From Diadophis punctatus similis (taxonomy: Eukaryota > Chordata > Lepidosauria > Squamata > Dipsadidae), in the NCBI GenBank assembly GCA_023053685.1, contig JALIGW010000002.1, positions 252,601,239 through 252,665,238 of the forward strand: a DNA stretch of 64,000 bases, written 5' to 3'. The notes beneath the pieces were generated by a model. That model saw only the letters and a program-made list of their open reading frames with translations. It did no database searches and was not told the DNA's origin. The translations under genes and the position numbers were made by a program. The first letter of the stretch is position 1; each line of letters opens with the position of its first letter. This document shows, one piece after another, positions 1 through 11,012 of this stretch.

Positions 1-1510
1 GAGTCCTCTGGTGTTTCAGAAGGTTAGAATTATCACTGAAACTTTTCCCACAATCCAGACACGCATATGGTTTCTCTCCTGTGTGAGTTCTCTGGTGTAT
101 AACTAAGTTGGAATTAAGACGAAAGCTTTTCCCACAATCTGGACACTCATATGGTTTCTCTCCTGTGTGAGTCCTCTGGTGTCTCACCAGTTCATAATTC
201 CTACCGAAAGCTTTCCCACAATCCAGACACTCATATGGTTTCTCTCCTGTGTGAGTACTTTGGTGATGCACAAGGCTATAATTTTGATTGAAACTTTTCC
301 CACAAACTGGACATTCATATGGTTTTTCTCCTGTGTGAGTCCTCTGGTGTTTCACCAGTTCAGAATTCCTACCGAAAGCTTTCCCACAATCTGTACACTC
401 ATATGGTTTCTCCCCAGTGTGAGTTCTCTGGTGTATAACTAAGTTGGAATTAAGACGAAAGTTTTTCCCACAATCTGGACACTCATATGATTTCTCTCCT
501 GTGTGAGTCCTCTGGTGTTTCACCAGGTCATAATTCCTAACGAAAGCTTTCCCACAATCTGGACATTCATATGGTTTCTCTCCTGTGTGAGTCCTCTGGT
601 GTTTCACCAGGTCAGAATTCCTACCGAAAGCTTTCCCACAATCTGGACACTCATATGGTTTCTCTCCTGTGTGAGTCCTCTGGTGTTTCACCAGGTCAGA
701 ATTCCTACCGAAAGCTTTCCCACAATCTGTACACTCATATGGTTTTTCTCCTGTGTGAGTACTTTGGTGTTGCACAAGGCTATAATTTTGATTGAAACTT
801 TTCCCACAAACTGGACATTCATATGGTTTCTCCCCAGTGTGAGTTCTCTGGTGTATAACTAACTTGGAATTATGATGAAAGCTTTTCCCACAATCCGGAC
901 ACACATATGGTTTCTCTCCTGTGTGAGTCCTCTGGTGTCTCACCAGATGGGAATTTCCACTGAAACTTTTCCCACAATCCGGACACTCATATTTTATCTC
1001 TCCTGTGTGAGTCCTCTGGTGTTTCACCAGGTCATAATTACTACCAAAAGCTTTCCCACAATCTGGACATTCATATGGTTTCTTTCCTGTGTGAATCCTC
1101 TGGTGTATCACCAGATAAGAGTACCGAATGAAAGTTTTCCCACAATCCGGACACTCATATGGTTTCTCTCCTGTGTGAGTACTTTGGTGTTGCACAAGGC
1201 TATACTTTTGACTGAAACTTTTCCCACAAACTGGACATTCATATGGTTTCTCGCCCGTGTGAGTCCTCTGGTGTATCACAAGGTTGCCATACTTACTAAA
1301 CTTTTTGGCACACTGTGGGCACTCGTAGGGCTTTTCTCCAGTATGGGTTCTTTTATGCTCAATAAGTTGGGAATTGTAGCGAAAGACTTTGCCACATTCG
1401 GGGCATTTGTATGGTTTTTCACCAGTGTGAAGTATCTGATGCATAATCGGCTCTGATTCGCAATCTGTGCTTTTCCCACAATATGCATAGTTGTGGAGCT
1501 TTTCCATCAT
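1..1510 (-). CDS. C2H2 zinc-finger protein ZNF1, 3' end beyond window
   Basis: The minus-strand frame is open from an ATG at 1510 to the left edge, so the C-terminus is missing. It begins [15 protein letters not shown], a degenerate half finger, then has 17 fingers at an exact 84-bp period. The last lacks only its second histidine at the edge. Fingers follow CX2CX12HX3H with TGEKPY linkers. One linker near 991 reads EIKYE instead of EKPYE. Poly-C2H2 proteins of this kind are nuclear sequence-specific DNA binders. The helices are alike, with N, D or S common at recognition position 3. No KRAB or SCAN box is visible upstream. The Met was chosen because ZNF2 and ZNF3 share it and an in-frame stop lies upstream in the ZNF3 copy. 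It looks intact as far as it goes. Its specific target cannot be predicted here. Confidence 0.9.
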   Translation of the reverse strand, partial: MMEKLHNYAYCGKSTDCESEPIMHQILHTGEKPYKCPECGKVFRYNSQLIEHKRTHTGEKPYECPQCAKKFSKYGNLVIHQRTHTGEKPYECPVCGKSFSQKYSLVQHQSTHTGEKPYECPDCGKTFIRYSYLVIHQRIHTGKKPYECPDCGKAFGSNYDLVKHQRTHTGEIKYECPDCGKSFSGNSHLVRHQRTHTGEKPYVCPDCGKSFHHNSKLVIHQRTHTGEKPYECPVCGKSFNQNYSLVQHQSTHTGEKPYECTDCGKAFGRNSDLVKHQRTHTGEKPYECPDCGKAFGRNSDLVKHQRTHTGEKPYECPDCGKAFVRNYDLVKHQRTHTGEKSYECPDCGKNFRLNSNLVIHQRTHTGEKPYECTDCGKAFGRNSELVKHQRTHTGEKPYECPVCGKSFNQNYSLVHHQSTHTGEKPYECLDCGKAFGRNYELVRHQRTHTGEKPYECPDCGKSFRLNSNLVIHQRTHTGEKPYACLDCGKSFSDNSNLLKHQRT

Positions 1511-1920
1511 TGATTGTCTTAGATAATTGAGGCGGTCAAAAATTTTTGTGCTCTCTTCTTGGATGGTTCAAGCAGTTTGTTTCCTCACAGGTGAAACCTG
1601 CATTGTCTGGACTGAGCGCTTCCTCCCCACAGACTTCTAGATATTTTCTCCTTTTCTGAATCTGGAAATGTTCCACCTTCCTTTTTTTACGTAATATTTC
1701 TTTGAGTTCCACATACAATGCTTGTTTATCAGTTCAAAGCTCTTTTCCTATTTTTTTCTCTTTTCTCTTTCTGGAAAGAGAAGAGTTTTGTGGTTATCTG
1801 GAGAAAAGACGTTGTTTACCAGATGTACCGGATTCACTTTCCTTTTAAAAGCTGCTTCTGATTCTCTGCCATCCAGAAGGCTCTTTTTGGCATTCCCTTT
1901 GCCTATAAGATACACATAAG
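1511..1920 (-). other. Conserved leader upstream of ZNF1
   Basis: This block recurs upstream of all five ZNF exons. Reading leftward it holds two short open frames. One contains FSPDNHKTLLFPER; the next (1536-1718) contains YVELKE and YLEVCGEEAL. The second is not in frame with the finger exon. A pyrimidine-rich stretch ending TTTCCAG between the two frames could be a splice acceptor. It may be 5' UTR or a remnant of the 5' part of the last coding exon. No known domain was recognised. Confidence 0.5.
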
Positions 1921-2319
1921 ACAGATACTTTAGTTACTCTTGCAAGATGTGAAAACAAGAAAAAAAGCATACATAACAATGAAAAAGCAAACATGCCAAC
2001 CATCTCGATTAACCACTGCCATTTATTATGGCTCATTAAAGACTATGTTCAAATCTTCACACAACCATGAAATTCTATTGTTGACTTGTGCGAATCAGAG
2101 ATTGTCAGCACTGCAAATTGTTATAATCATATAGATACCTGGAAACACTGAGGATAGGAACACGGATACACATATATTCACAAAAATTAAAGAAATACAC
2201 CCCTCTATCTGTTTGTACCATATGTATGAATGTAGAAACTCCATGTTTATTTTCTGTCTACAAAATGAAATAAGGTACAGTATTTAATTTATTGTTCTTG
2301 TATGTGAGCATTAACAGAC
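1921..2319. other. Duplicated flank, no gene seen
   Basis: AT-rich non-coding sequence that recurs, little changed, beyond the leader in every unit (for example near 16230, 26300, 43175 and 58745). It serves as an alignment anchor for the segmental duplication. Confidence 0.6.
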
Positions 2320-4745
2320 GAAACGGCCATACACTAACGCTGAAAGTTTAGGGAACAAACAGGGTGAACTTGAGGTATTAATACATACTGTATAGGCAGA
2401 TATGATATAGTTGCCATTACTGAAACTTGCTGGTATGAAACCCATGACTGGAATGTCCTGATAGAGGGATATAAACTATTCAAGAGAAACAGACCTATCA
2501 AAAGAGGAGGTGGAGTTGCATTATATATCAAAGATCACTACATCTCTACAGAGAAACTCAAAACAAGGGATGAAAACCTCCTAGAATCCATATGGGCCAA
2601 TATAAAAGGAAAGAAAAATGACATTTCTATAGGAATATACTACAGGCCACCCAACCAAGCAGAAGAAATAGATGGATTCTTTGCTAATCAATTAACAATT
2701 GAGGAATGTAGGAAACATACCACAGTAGTAATGGGAGACTTTAACTACCCTGATATCAACTGGGAGACAAACCAGCATGATTGCATAAAAATCTCTCTGA
2801 TAAACTGAAAGACAAAAAGGATAAGTACAAGAAATGGAAAGCGGGACACATAACTGAGACAGAATATCAGCTGATAGCCCACATCTGCAAAGATGAACTC
2901 AGGAAAGAAAAGCTCAGAATGAACAAAGACTTGCAAGAATAGTCAAAGACAATAAAAATTTGTTCCTTTCAACATATAAATAACAAAAAAGTCAAGGAAA
3001 CAGTCAGTTCACTAAAATGAAACTATTGCCCCACCAACCAAAAATATAACTGTAAAAGATAGACTCAAAATACAAATTAAAATAAGTAAGAAAATGGTAA
3101 GAAAACCCTTCTCTGACATTGATGAATATAAATGGATTAAATGGATTACATCCCAGAGCTCTGAAAAAGCTGGCAGATATTATCTCAGAACCATTGTATC
3201 ATACTTTTAAAAAATCTTGGAGCACTGAGGAACTACGGTACCAGAGGATTGGAAAGGAGCTGATTTGGTTCCCATCTTCAAAAAATGGGGAAAAACAGAC
3301 CCAGAAAACAACAGACCAATCAGTCTAGCATCAATACCTGGAATGATACTGGGGAATAATAATCAAAAAACAAATCTATTAATTTCTAGAAACAAATAAA
3401 GTTATAACTAGTAGCCAGCACAGGTTTGTTAAAAAACAGATCATGCCAAACCAATCTTATTTCATTCTTTGATAAAGTGACTAAATTTGTAGACCAGCAA
3501 AAAAATGGACTTTAACCTACTTCTTGCTAAGCTAAAAAAATGCGGGGTAGACAACATCACCACCAGATGAATTTGTAACTGGTTGACAAACCGTACTCAA
3601 GGAGTAGTCCTTAATGGTATATCCACACGGAGGGAAATAAGCAGTGGGGTATGACAAGGTTCTGTCTTAGGCCAAGTACTCTTCAGTATCTTCACAAATG
3701 ACTTAAATGAGGGAATAGAAGGAGAACTCATCAAATTTGCAGATGACACTAAACTGGCAGAAACAGCCAACACCCCAGAAGACAAGCTCAGGATCCAAAA
3801 AGATCTTGACAGACTTGAACAACGGGCACTATCAAACGAAATGAAATTTAATGAAGAGAACAGCAAAGTTTTACATCTGGGCAGAAAAAAACCAAAGGTA
3901 CAAGTACAGATTAGGTGAAATCTGGCTCCAAAACAGTAACTGTGAGAGGGACCTTGGACTCTTAGTGGACAATCACTTAAACATGAGTCAGCAGTGTGCG
4001 GCGGCAGCCAAAAAAGCTAATACAATCCTTGGCTCTATAAACAGAGGCATAGAATCAAAATCACGTGAAGTATTAGTACCCATTTATCCAGTTTTGATCA
4101 TCACATTACATAAAAGATGTTGAGACTTTGGAAAAAAAGTGCAAAGAGGAGGAACTAAGATGATTAAAGGTCTAGACAGAGGCTAAAACACATGAAAAAC
4201 AGTTGGAGGATTTGGGTTTGGGTAATCTAGAGAAAAGAAGAATTGGGGTGACAAGATAGCAGTATTCCAGTATTTGAGGGACTGCCACAAAGAAGAGGGG
4301 GGTGTTCAACTTATTTTCCAAAACACTAGAGGGCAGGATGAGAAACAATGGATCGAAATTAATCAAGGAGAGAAACAACTTACAACTAAAGAGAACTTTC
4401 CTAACAATGAGGACAATTAACTAGTGCAGGGGTAGGCAAAGTTGGCTCTTCTATGACTCGTGGACTTCAACTCCCAGAATTCCTGAGCTAGCATGATTGG
4501 CTCAGAAAGTCAGGGAGTTGAAGTCCATGACTCATAGAAGAGCCAACTGCAATTGCCTACCCCTGAACTAGTGGAACAGCTTTGCCATCAGAAGTTGTGG
4601 GTGCTCCATCACTGGAGGTTTTTAAGAAGAGACTGGACAGTCACTTGCCTGAAATGGTATAGTATCTCCTGCTTGAGCAGGGGGCTGAACTAGAAGACGT
4701 CCAAGGTCCCTTCCAGGTCTATTCTGATTTTGAAATGGTAAAGAC
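2320..4745 (+). mobile_element. CR1 LINE fragment, unit 1
   Basis: Broken CR1 pol. The first part (about 2335-2775) translates as the apurinic endonuclease domain, with GGGVALYIKDHY, GIYYRPPNQAEE and MGDFNYPDINWE. A degraded stretch follows, then the reverse transcriptase palm with an intact FADDTKLA box near 3736 and the typical CR1 C-terminal segment (LVDNHLNMSQQCA). The 3' end carries the CR1-type 'ggtcccttccaggtctatt' tail. Many stops and indels are present. It holds the same place in all units, so it predates the duplications. A short hAT MITE interrupts it at 4429-4566. Confidence 0.85.
4429..4566. mobile_element. Short hAT-type hairpin MITE, TSD AACTAGTG
   Basis: 138-bp inverted-repeat element starting caggggtaggc and ending gcctacccctg. 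It is flanked by perfect 8-bp duplications AACTAGTG (4421-4428 and 4567-4574). The 8-bp target duplication and CAGGGG ends indicate hAT mobilisation. The other units lack it at this CR1 position. Confidence 0.85.
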
Positions 4746-5045
4746 TCTGCAAGATTTAAAGCACCGGTGTGAACCTCCTCCCTTGCAAACAAAACAACAC
4801 GCTCATAAAAAACAGACGGAATCAACCCTAAAGTGACGGTATAGTTGAAATCTCCCAACCAAAAGATTGCAGGAAACTTAAAACGTGCAGCGCTGATGGA
4901 ATAAAAGTGGGGTGGAGGAGTGTGTGGGGGGGATATGCAGGAGACAACTTATTTCAGCATAGTTGTTTATCTGCTACTACAACGTGGAGCAAACCGAAGA
5001 GCCCGACTTGCTCCCGGCCTCTCCTCCGACCTGCCCTCCACTCAC
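4746..5045 (-). other. Putative start of intron 1 (ZNF1 gene)
   Basis: Duplicated non-coding sequence between the CR1 tail and first exon A. Read leftward it starts GTGAGTGG at 5045. It includes a CpG-containing stretch conserved in all units. No gene is seen. Confidence 0.45.
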
Positions 5046-5275
5046 CTTCCAGCTGCCGTTTTCACCCAGGAGAAAGTACAACAGCCATCACTGTCCTCCA
5101 TTAGGAAGCCGGAAGACGAGGTTCCTCTGTTGCTTCGCATTTCCATATTCTCTCTAGCAATCCACGACTCTATGGTCTGAATTCCTTTCAGTTCAGCTAT
5201 AGGCGGTTGCTACTTTCTTTGCGACTTTCCAGGCGCGCTTATTGCCTAACCATAGAGCGCCATTTAGGCAGCAAT
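5046..5275 (-). promoter_or_regulatory. Putative promoter and first exon, type A, unit 1
   Basis: CpG-rich block, unlike the AT-rich surroundings. On the minus strand it ends in a consensus donor, CTGGAAG/GTGAGT, with the exon end at 5046. An ETS-like CCGGAAG lies inside. A frame from ATG at 5146 stays open for 101 nt into the donor, and is the same length in the three other type A copies. Leftward splicing would join it to the leader or finger exon of ZNF1. Either a coding or an untranslated exon is possible. The transcription start is unknown. Confidence 0.55.
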
Positions 5276-5604
5276 GTCTTCATCAAATTAGATGGGTGCT
5301 TGCTGGCTCCTAAAAATTCATGAAGTTCTTGTTTTGGGGCGCAGCCCCTAAATGATTAACAGCCTGCCATCTTCATCTTATTAATAGAATAATTCGGGAC
5401 AAAACTTGGAAGTGTCTCCCATGCTGTTTCCAATGACATTTAGATAGGACATACTATCATCCTCTCTGTATTTGCTATTATGCTCTCTGCTCACTAGAGC
5501 AGCCTTCCCAATTTCCAGAGTACTAAGATTTCAGCCTTGAGAATTCCCAGGCTGCTTGGGCAAAACACTTGGAGGTCCCTAGATTGCAGGCTAGAAGCTG
5601 ATCT
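5276..5604. other. Duplicated flank, no gene seen
   Basis: Sequence shared with units 2-4 beyond exon A, including a short hairpin-like 'ggggcgcagcccct'. No coding potential recognised. Confidence 0.5.
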
Positions 5605-5622
5605 AAAGATTCCTGCATTTTA

Positions 5623-6303
5623 AATGTTGGAGATGCGAATGTGAAGATGCTACATATTTTCATATATGGTGGACTTGTAAAAAAATTAAGGCTTTCTGGA
5701 TAAAAATTTGGTGGATTATACAAAATGTTTTAAAGAAAAAGATGAAGTTCACAGCACAGTTTTTTTTGTTGGGAATAACTACGGATTGTTCTGTTATAGA
5801 GACTAACTTGGTTTTGAACTTTATAACTGCTGCCAGGTTACTGGTGGCACAATATTGGAAGAAGGAAGATATGCCTACAATTGAAGAATGGACATTGAAA
5901 GTGATACATTTGGCTGAAATGGCCAAGATTTCACCATATCTTAAGGACCACTCAAACGAAAGATATATATTGGAATGGAGTAGGTGGACTGAATATATTA
6001 AAAAAAAAATCAGATCAAAATAACTCAAACAGTTTATTAATGTTAAATGTATAAGAAATTTTAGATTATACTTTCAAGTCTTTGGAGTAATAAGGAGTTA
6101 AGAATGAGAAAAATATTTTGAATTAATAATTTTTTTAGTATATTTTAGTTTTATGCTTTTTTTTTTAAATTATACCTTGTGCTTTTTCTGGGAAGTCCCG
6201 GGGGGGGAGGGTGAGTGGGGGGGAGGGGGGAGGGTGGAAGGGGGGGGAGAAAAGAGAAAAAATTATGTACTTTGTACTTATAAAACTTTTCAATTAAAAA
6301 AAA
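5623..6303 (+). mobile_element. 5'-truncated L1 LINE insertion with 18-bp TSD
   Basis: Flanked by the direct repeat aaagattcctgcatttta (5605-5622 and 6304-6321). Units 2 and 4 carry the uninterrupted site. It contains the end of L1 ORF2, a 3' UTR with a G-rich tract following 'tctgggaagtcc', and an A-rich tail. The same G-rich motif ends the ORF1-only element at 11013-13546, so both belong to one L1 family. Confidence 0.9.
5625..6023 (+). pseudogene. L1 ORF2 C-terminal fragment
   Basis: About 132 codons are open from the truncation point to a stop at 6023. It begins CWRCECEDATYFHIWWTC, which matches the cysteine/histidine knuckle at the C-terminus of L1 ORF2 proteins. An aromatic, lysine-rich tail follows. 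Endonuclease and reverse transcriptase domains are absent because the insert is 5' truncated, so it cannot make an active enzyme. Confidence 0.85.
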
Positions 6304-6321
6304 AAAGATTCCTGCATTTTA

Positions 6322-7545
6322 GCAGGGTTTGGCTGTCACTGGAGATCAAAAACTATCTACATCCTAACATTTTTATTACTGATTCACTTGAGAGCCAGTT
6401 GTGGCTGTTCCTGGATCTGAAGGCCCTGGTTACAGTCAATCATGCCCTAGTCACCTGCATACAGGTAGTCCTTGACTTACGACCATGACTGAGCCCAAAA
6501 TTTATGTTGCTAAGTGAGAAATTTGTTAAGTGCGTATTCCACCATTTTATGACTTTTCTTTCCATACTTGTTAAGGAAATGACTGCAGTTGATAAGTTAG
6601 TAACCCGGTTGCTAAGTGAATCTGGCTTCTCCATTGACTTTGCTTGTCAGAAGATCACAAAAGATGATTGCATGACCCTGGGACACTGCAACTGTCATAA
6701 ATACAAACCAGTGGTCAAGCATCCAAATGTAAATCAAATGACCATGAGGATGCTGATATGGTCATAAGTGTGAAAAATGGTCATAAGTCACATTTTTCAT
6801 TGCTGTTGTAACATCGAATGCTCACTCAACGAACAGTTGTAAGTCACGGACTACCTGTATTGGATAAATTGTGCATGAGCTGCCCTTGAAGAGCATCCAA
6901 AAGTTTTAGCTGGTAGAGAATGCAATGTCTGGATAAGCTATGTGTGTTTCTGAAGCAGCACATGTGACACCTCTGCTCCGTCAGCTGCCTTGGTTGCCAG
7001 TATCCTTGTGGGTCCAGTTCAAGGTGCTGGTTTTGCCTTTGAAAGCCCTTCCTGGCATGGGACTGAGCTGAAGAACCGCCTTTCCCTGCTTATTTCAGCC
7101 TGCCTGATGACACCTGGCAAAGAAGACATGCGGCGGGCACCATCAACTGGGAATCTGCATTTGGTGAATCTGAGAAACGTGCCTTCTCTGCTGTGGCCCC
7201 CACCTTTTTGAATATCCTTCCCCCTGAAATGAGATTAATTCCACCCTTTTTGAGCTTCTGGAAGGCTCTCAAGACCTGGCTTCATCCTCAGGCCTGGGGC
7301 TCTAAGGCAATCTGAGATATGCTCAGAGGGTTCAATTGCTGAGGTGGCCATTTGCATCCATTTTATTGCCTAAGAAGGTTGTAGAGTTGTTTTTATATTA
7401 TTTATTTCTTAGTATAGTTTTTTACATTTTTATATATGTCATTTATATGCTTGTAGTTTTTAATCTGATTGTTATACATCGACCACCATTGGTTTTGTGG
7501 GGAGGGGGGGGCTATAGAAATTTCATTTATAAATAAATAATAAAA
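6322..7545 (+). mobile_element. Old L2 LINE fragment, unit 1
   Basis: Degraded 3' part of an L2 reverse transcriptase. Recognisable pieces parallel the better copy at 61281-62201: ALVTVNHALVTC, then HVTPLLRQLPWLPVS and QFKVLVLPLKAL, followed by an AT-rich tail and aaataaataa. MITE-A splits it. Homologous fragments lie in units 2-4 at the same place. Confidence 0.7.
6462..6857. mobile_element. TA-target MITE-A, unit 1
   Basis: 396 bp with inverted ends caggtagtccttgactta and taagtcacggactacctg, flanked by TA on both sides. TIR sequence and TA duplication suggest a pogo/Tigger-like Tc1-mariner group. No transposase. It sits inside L2 at a position shared by units 2, 3 and 4, so it is an ancestral insertion. 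Confidence 0.8.
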
Positions 7546-7865
7546 ATGTAAGTTTTTGAGGATGACTTTAGAATGGCTAAATTGAAGAAATAATAAAGAA
7601 TGGATATAAATAAATAAAAATAAAGTAGGATTGAAACTGGGTGGAGGGATTGGAAGGGGAAGTCAGGGTCAGATAACAAATACCTTATCACTTAACAATA
7701 ATGTGTTAAAACCCAATTGTGTTTCTTTACCCCTACTGGGATCCCAATTTGTATCAGCAGCTTTTACTTTCCACAATTTTAATTTTATTCTTTCCTCTTG
7801 ATTGGGGGTGGGGACTTTTATTTTACTCACAAAAGGGAACAGATAGAATGCAGAGTCCATAAAGA
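7546..7865. other. Duplicated flank, no gene seen
   Basis: AT-rich non-coding sequence after the L2 tail, repeated in units 2, 3 and 4 (near 20335/22137, 38275 and 51016). Nothing functional recognised. Confidence 0.5.
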
Positions 7866-8196
7866 GTCTCAGTCATCCAGGTCATGATTGTTCCAAAGAT
7901 GCTTTTTTTCAAGAGGCAACTGGACTTTCTTGTTTTTTTCTTTTGAAGACGTTTTGCTTCTGATCCAAAAAGCTTCTTCAGCTCTGACAGGATACTGGGG
8001 AATGGAAGGATTTATATTCCTTGCAAACAGTTGGTCATTTGCATCCTTTTTTATATATACAATATAAATATAAATCCTTCCATTCCACACTATCCTGTCA
8101 GAGCTGAAGAATCTTTTTGGATGAGAAGCGAAACATCTTCAAAAGAAAAAAACAAGGAAGTCCAGTTGCTTCCTGAAAAAGCACCTTTGGGATATA
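7866..8196. repeat. Penelope-like inverted repeat, unit 1
   Basis: Large imperfect inverted repeat. The left arm runs from 'cagtcatccaggtcatg', and the right arm contains ggatgagaagcgaaac (8119-8134). The spacer is an AT-rich ggaatataaatcc segment. The 'catccaggtca' and 'ggatgag...cgaaac' signatures resemble terminal parts of Penelope/Neptune elements. Assignment is from memory of those motifs and remains provisional. Confidence 0.45.
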
Positions 8197-8394
8197 GATT
8201 GCAGAGTATATTCCGAGTTGAACTGATGTATTTTAACAATAGAAATAGCAAAAGGATAAAAACATTTGGGGAGAGAAAGAATATGCAGCAGCAGCCATGT
8301 TTCACCCTCCTTGCTTCCTCTGCTTCCAGGCCGTGTAGGAAAGCAAAGGGCCAGACTTGCTCCCGGCTTCTCCTCCGACCTGCCCTCCACTCAC

Positions 8395-8590
8395 CTCCCA
8401 GGAGCCGCTTCCACCCTTCAAGCAGAGTCTCGGCCGACGCTATCATCATCAGTGGTCAGCCGGAAGAGGAAGTTCCTCTGTCCTTCACCTCCTCTCCTCC
8501 ACATCCTCTCTAGCAATCCAGGACTCTATTTTTTCAATTCCTTCCAGCTCAAGCCACTAACCCCCCCTTCCCTCCCCAGTAGACTAGGGT
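8395..8590 (-). promoter_or_regulatory. Putative first exon, type B, unit 1
   Basis: Diverged duplicate of exon A. On the minus strand it ends TGGGAG/GTGAGTGG with the exon end at 8395, and the intron side matches type A almost base for base. An ETS-like ccggaag is retained. A hAT element at 8595-9155 now separates it from upstream sequence that carries a CTCF-like motif. It may be an alternative promoter or a relic. Confidence 0.45.
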
Positions 8591-8594
8591 AGGC

Positions 8595-9155
8595 CAGTGA
8601 TGGCGAACCTATGGCATGCGTGCCACAGGTGGCACGCGGAGCCATATCGGAGGGCACGCGAGGCGTTGCCCTGTCAGCTCCACGGCAAACCAGAAGTTCA
8701 GAAAAACGCACTTCCGGTTTGCCGTTGTGCTGTTTTTCGCACTCCGGAGGGTTCAGGGAAGCTTCCTGAAGCCCCGGAATGCAAAAAATGAGAAAACGGG
8801 CAAACCGGAAGTTTGGAAAACGCACTTCCGGTGTGCCATTGGGCTGTTTTTAGCACTCCGGAGGGTTCAGGGAAGCTTCCTGAAGCCCCGGAATGCAAAA
8901 AAAACGACGAAATGGACAAACCAGAAGTGCGTTTTCCGAACTTCCGGTTTGCCCGTTCGTCGTTTTTTACCGTCCCAGGCTTCGGTAAGGCCTTTGCGCG
9001 GGTGTGTGTGTGTACATGCGAAGGGAGCAGCATGTGTGGGGGGGGTTCTGCGCATGTGTGGGGGGGAGGGAATGGGTGTGGGGACATGTGCGCGCACTAG
9101 CGCGCGCACCCCCCCCCTTTTTTGCACGCGAACAAAAAAAGGTTTGCCATCACTG
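8595..9155. mobile_element. hAT MITE, family cagtgatggcgaacc
   Basis: 561 bp, starting cagtgatggcgaacc and ending ggtttgccatcactg. Flanks are gggtaggc and ggctaggc, a near-perfect 8-bp duplication. The empty site is preserved in unit 3 near 32941-32955. The interior has CpG-rich direct repeats (the aacttccggtttgcc type), and no transposase. Confidence 0.85.
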
Positions 9156-9218
9156 GGCTAGGCAATGCCATTATTGTATTGTATTCACTGCTTTCTAAGC
9201 ACAAGTAGTGCTTCTCTG

Positions 9219-9238
9219 TAGAGCGCCATCTAGTGACA
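9219..9238 (-). promoter_or_regulatory. CTCF-like motif upstream of exon B
   Basis: Minus strand reads TCACTAGATGGCGCTC, which fits 13 of 14 positions of the vertebrate CTCF core CCASYAGRKGGCRS. It lies upstream of the type B first exon. Binding is inferred only. Confidence 0.4.
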
Positions 9239-9709
9239 TAAGGCTGAAAAAACACGTTTGTTCCATTTCCGCTCTAAAGTATTTGCAAGATGTTTTCATT
9301 GATTCCGCGCTTACTTCTGTGCCGTCAAGTCGTATTCTACTCCCACAGAGCACGTTGATAGCTTTTGTCCATGGCCATGTATCTCACACCTTTCTTTTAG
9401 GCCCCCCTAGAGTGCACTCATCCCCCCCCCACACCGGAGCTGAGCCCGAAGCCTCGTTTGCAATAACCAACTACTAAACCAAAGGAACGTGCCCTTGTGG
9501 GGAACGACGTGCAAACAGACAGCGAGAAGGTGCACCTCCTTTGGGGCCGGCGGAGATTGTTCCAGCCAGTTTTTTGTTTGGCGTTTGTGCATCCCTAAAT
9601 CATTTCCACCTTCATCCTATTAACACAATGGTGAAATATGAGACAAAACCTTGAAGTTTCCACCAACATTTCTTCTAAACAAGATCTATGTAGAAGATAC
9701 TATCTTCCT
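9239..9709. other. Non-coding flank of unit 1
   Basis: The first part matches unit 3 at 33030-33085; the rest is mixed sequence. No gene or RNA was recognised. Confidence 0.4.
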
Positions 9710-9909
9710 AACTAAACTAAACTAAACTAAACTAAACTAAACTAAACTATACTATACTATACTATACTATACTATACTATACTATACTATACTATACTAT
9801 ACTATACTATACTTATACTATACTATACTATACTATACTATACTATACTATACTATACTATACTATACTATACTATACTATACTATACTATACTATACTA
9901 TACTATACT
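9710..9909. repeat. Pentanucleotide microsatellite (actaa/actat)n
   Basis: About 200 bp of five-base repeats, changing from actaa to actat units, with one interruption near 9813. Such long pentanucleotide tracts are typical of squamate genomes. Confidence 0.95.
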
Positions 9910-10387
9910 GAGGCAGGGTACAAAATGAAGCAAGCCATTAAGTGAAACAAGACACAAGTTAGGGGGTTGGATTGGATGACCTGTAGGGTCCCTTCTATTT
10001 ACTTGGCATTAAAGAGATCTTGCAGTAAAATAAAGTCTCTGTACTGGAAAAATACAAAGGGAAGTAACAATGCAAGACTTCCAAGCATAGGCTAACCACA
10101 GGCTGCAAGATCCAAGAATTAGCTTAACCACAAAAACTTTGTAGACATAGATACATCTGTACCTGTGCACTCGCTTCAGTGAGGAGGGTGGCATAAGTTT
10201 GTTCTGCTTTTTAGGATAGCAGCAGACATGTCCTATCCAGGAGAAGAAAAGTATATAACAGACTGCTTAAGCTATGAGTCTTCGTTCAGATCTTGGATGC
10301 TTTTAATCTCTCTGAACCTGATTTGCGAAATCAATAATCAATCTTTTGATTCCGGATGGTCTGAATCCTGCTTTTTCCTGCATCAAT
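9910..10387. other. Non-coding, CR1-like tail piece
   Basis: Contains 'ttggatgacctgtagggtccc', similar to a CR1 3' end, at 9967-9995. A segment near 10090-10140 recurs at 33080-33125. No gene seen. Confidence 0.4.
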
Positions 10388-10420
10388 ACTATGCTCTGCT
10401 CTGCTCTGCTCTGCTCTGCT
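10388..10420. repeat. (ctctg)n microsatellite
   Basis: Short pentanucleotide tract immediately left of the hAT-like element at 10423. Confidence 0.85.
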
Positions 10421-10422
10421 AT

Positions 10423-10816
10423 CAGGAGTGGGTTGTCCTCCGTTGCTACCGGTGCGCTTTGCGCGCATTACCATGTTGTGGGCGTGCGCTCACACATGCT
10501 ACATGCGAGCGCCCCCTCATGTGATTTTGCTTCCGTGCATGCGAGGAAGCAAAATCTCAGCAAAATCTTGCGAGGGGACATGCACGCGTGCACGATTTTG
10601 GCGATTTTTCACGCGCAGTCCCCTCGTGAGATTTTGGTGAGATTTTGCATCCGTGCATGCGCAGGAAGCAAAAAAAGCAGAGAAATTGCGAAAAAAATAT
10701 GGTGCTGCACAACAGACTGGCGAAGACGGTACCGGAGCCGTCGCACGTAAATTGCGCAATCGGCGGGCCACTACCAGGACAGTAGAGTGGACCGCACGGG
10801 TAGGAACCCACCCCTC
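10423..10816. mobile_element. hAT-like non-autonomous element
   Basis: Ends caggagtgggtt and aacccaccccт-type (aacccacccct) are inverted copies. The GC-rich interior has several inverted copies of an 'aaaatctcacgag' type segment. Flanks are two different pentanucleotide tracts, so no target duplication could be confirmed. Confidence 0.5.
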
Positions 10817-10861
10817 TAGACTAGACTAGACTAGACTAGACTAGACTAGACTAGACTAGAC
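10817..10861. repeat. (ctaga)n microsatellite
   Basis: About nine five-base units directly right of the hAT-like element. Confidence 0.9.
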
Positions 10862-11012
10862 TCTGGAAAGAGTGCAGAGAAGAGCAACAAAGATGATTAG
10901 GGGATTGGAGGCTAAAACATATAATGAATGGTTGCAGGAACTGGGTATGTCTAGTTTAATGAAAAGAAGGACCAGGGGAGACATGATAGCAGTGTTCCAA
11001 TATCTCGGGTTG

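Noticed and set aside
167..1456. Long plus-strand frames rich in [18 protein letters not shown] (also at 14970-15755, 24201-25826, 42032-42733 and 57266-58303)
   Set aside because: They are the antisense of the zinc-finger repeat; the 84-bp period keeps them open by chance.
4622..4858. Minus-strand frame MGDFNYTVTLG... that looks like an endonuclease motif (also at 18100 and 30008)
   Set aside because: It is antisense to the CR1 3' tail and flank; the GDFNY match is coincidental and no other endonuclease motif follows.
8090..8592. Frames through the type B first exon on both strands
   Set aside because: They run across the donor and repeat boundaries; the unit 1 and unit 3 copies differ by frameshifts, so coding is unlikely.
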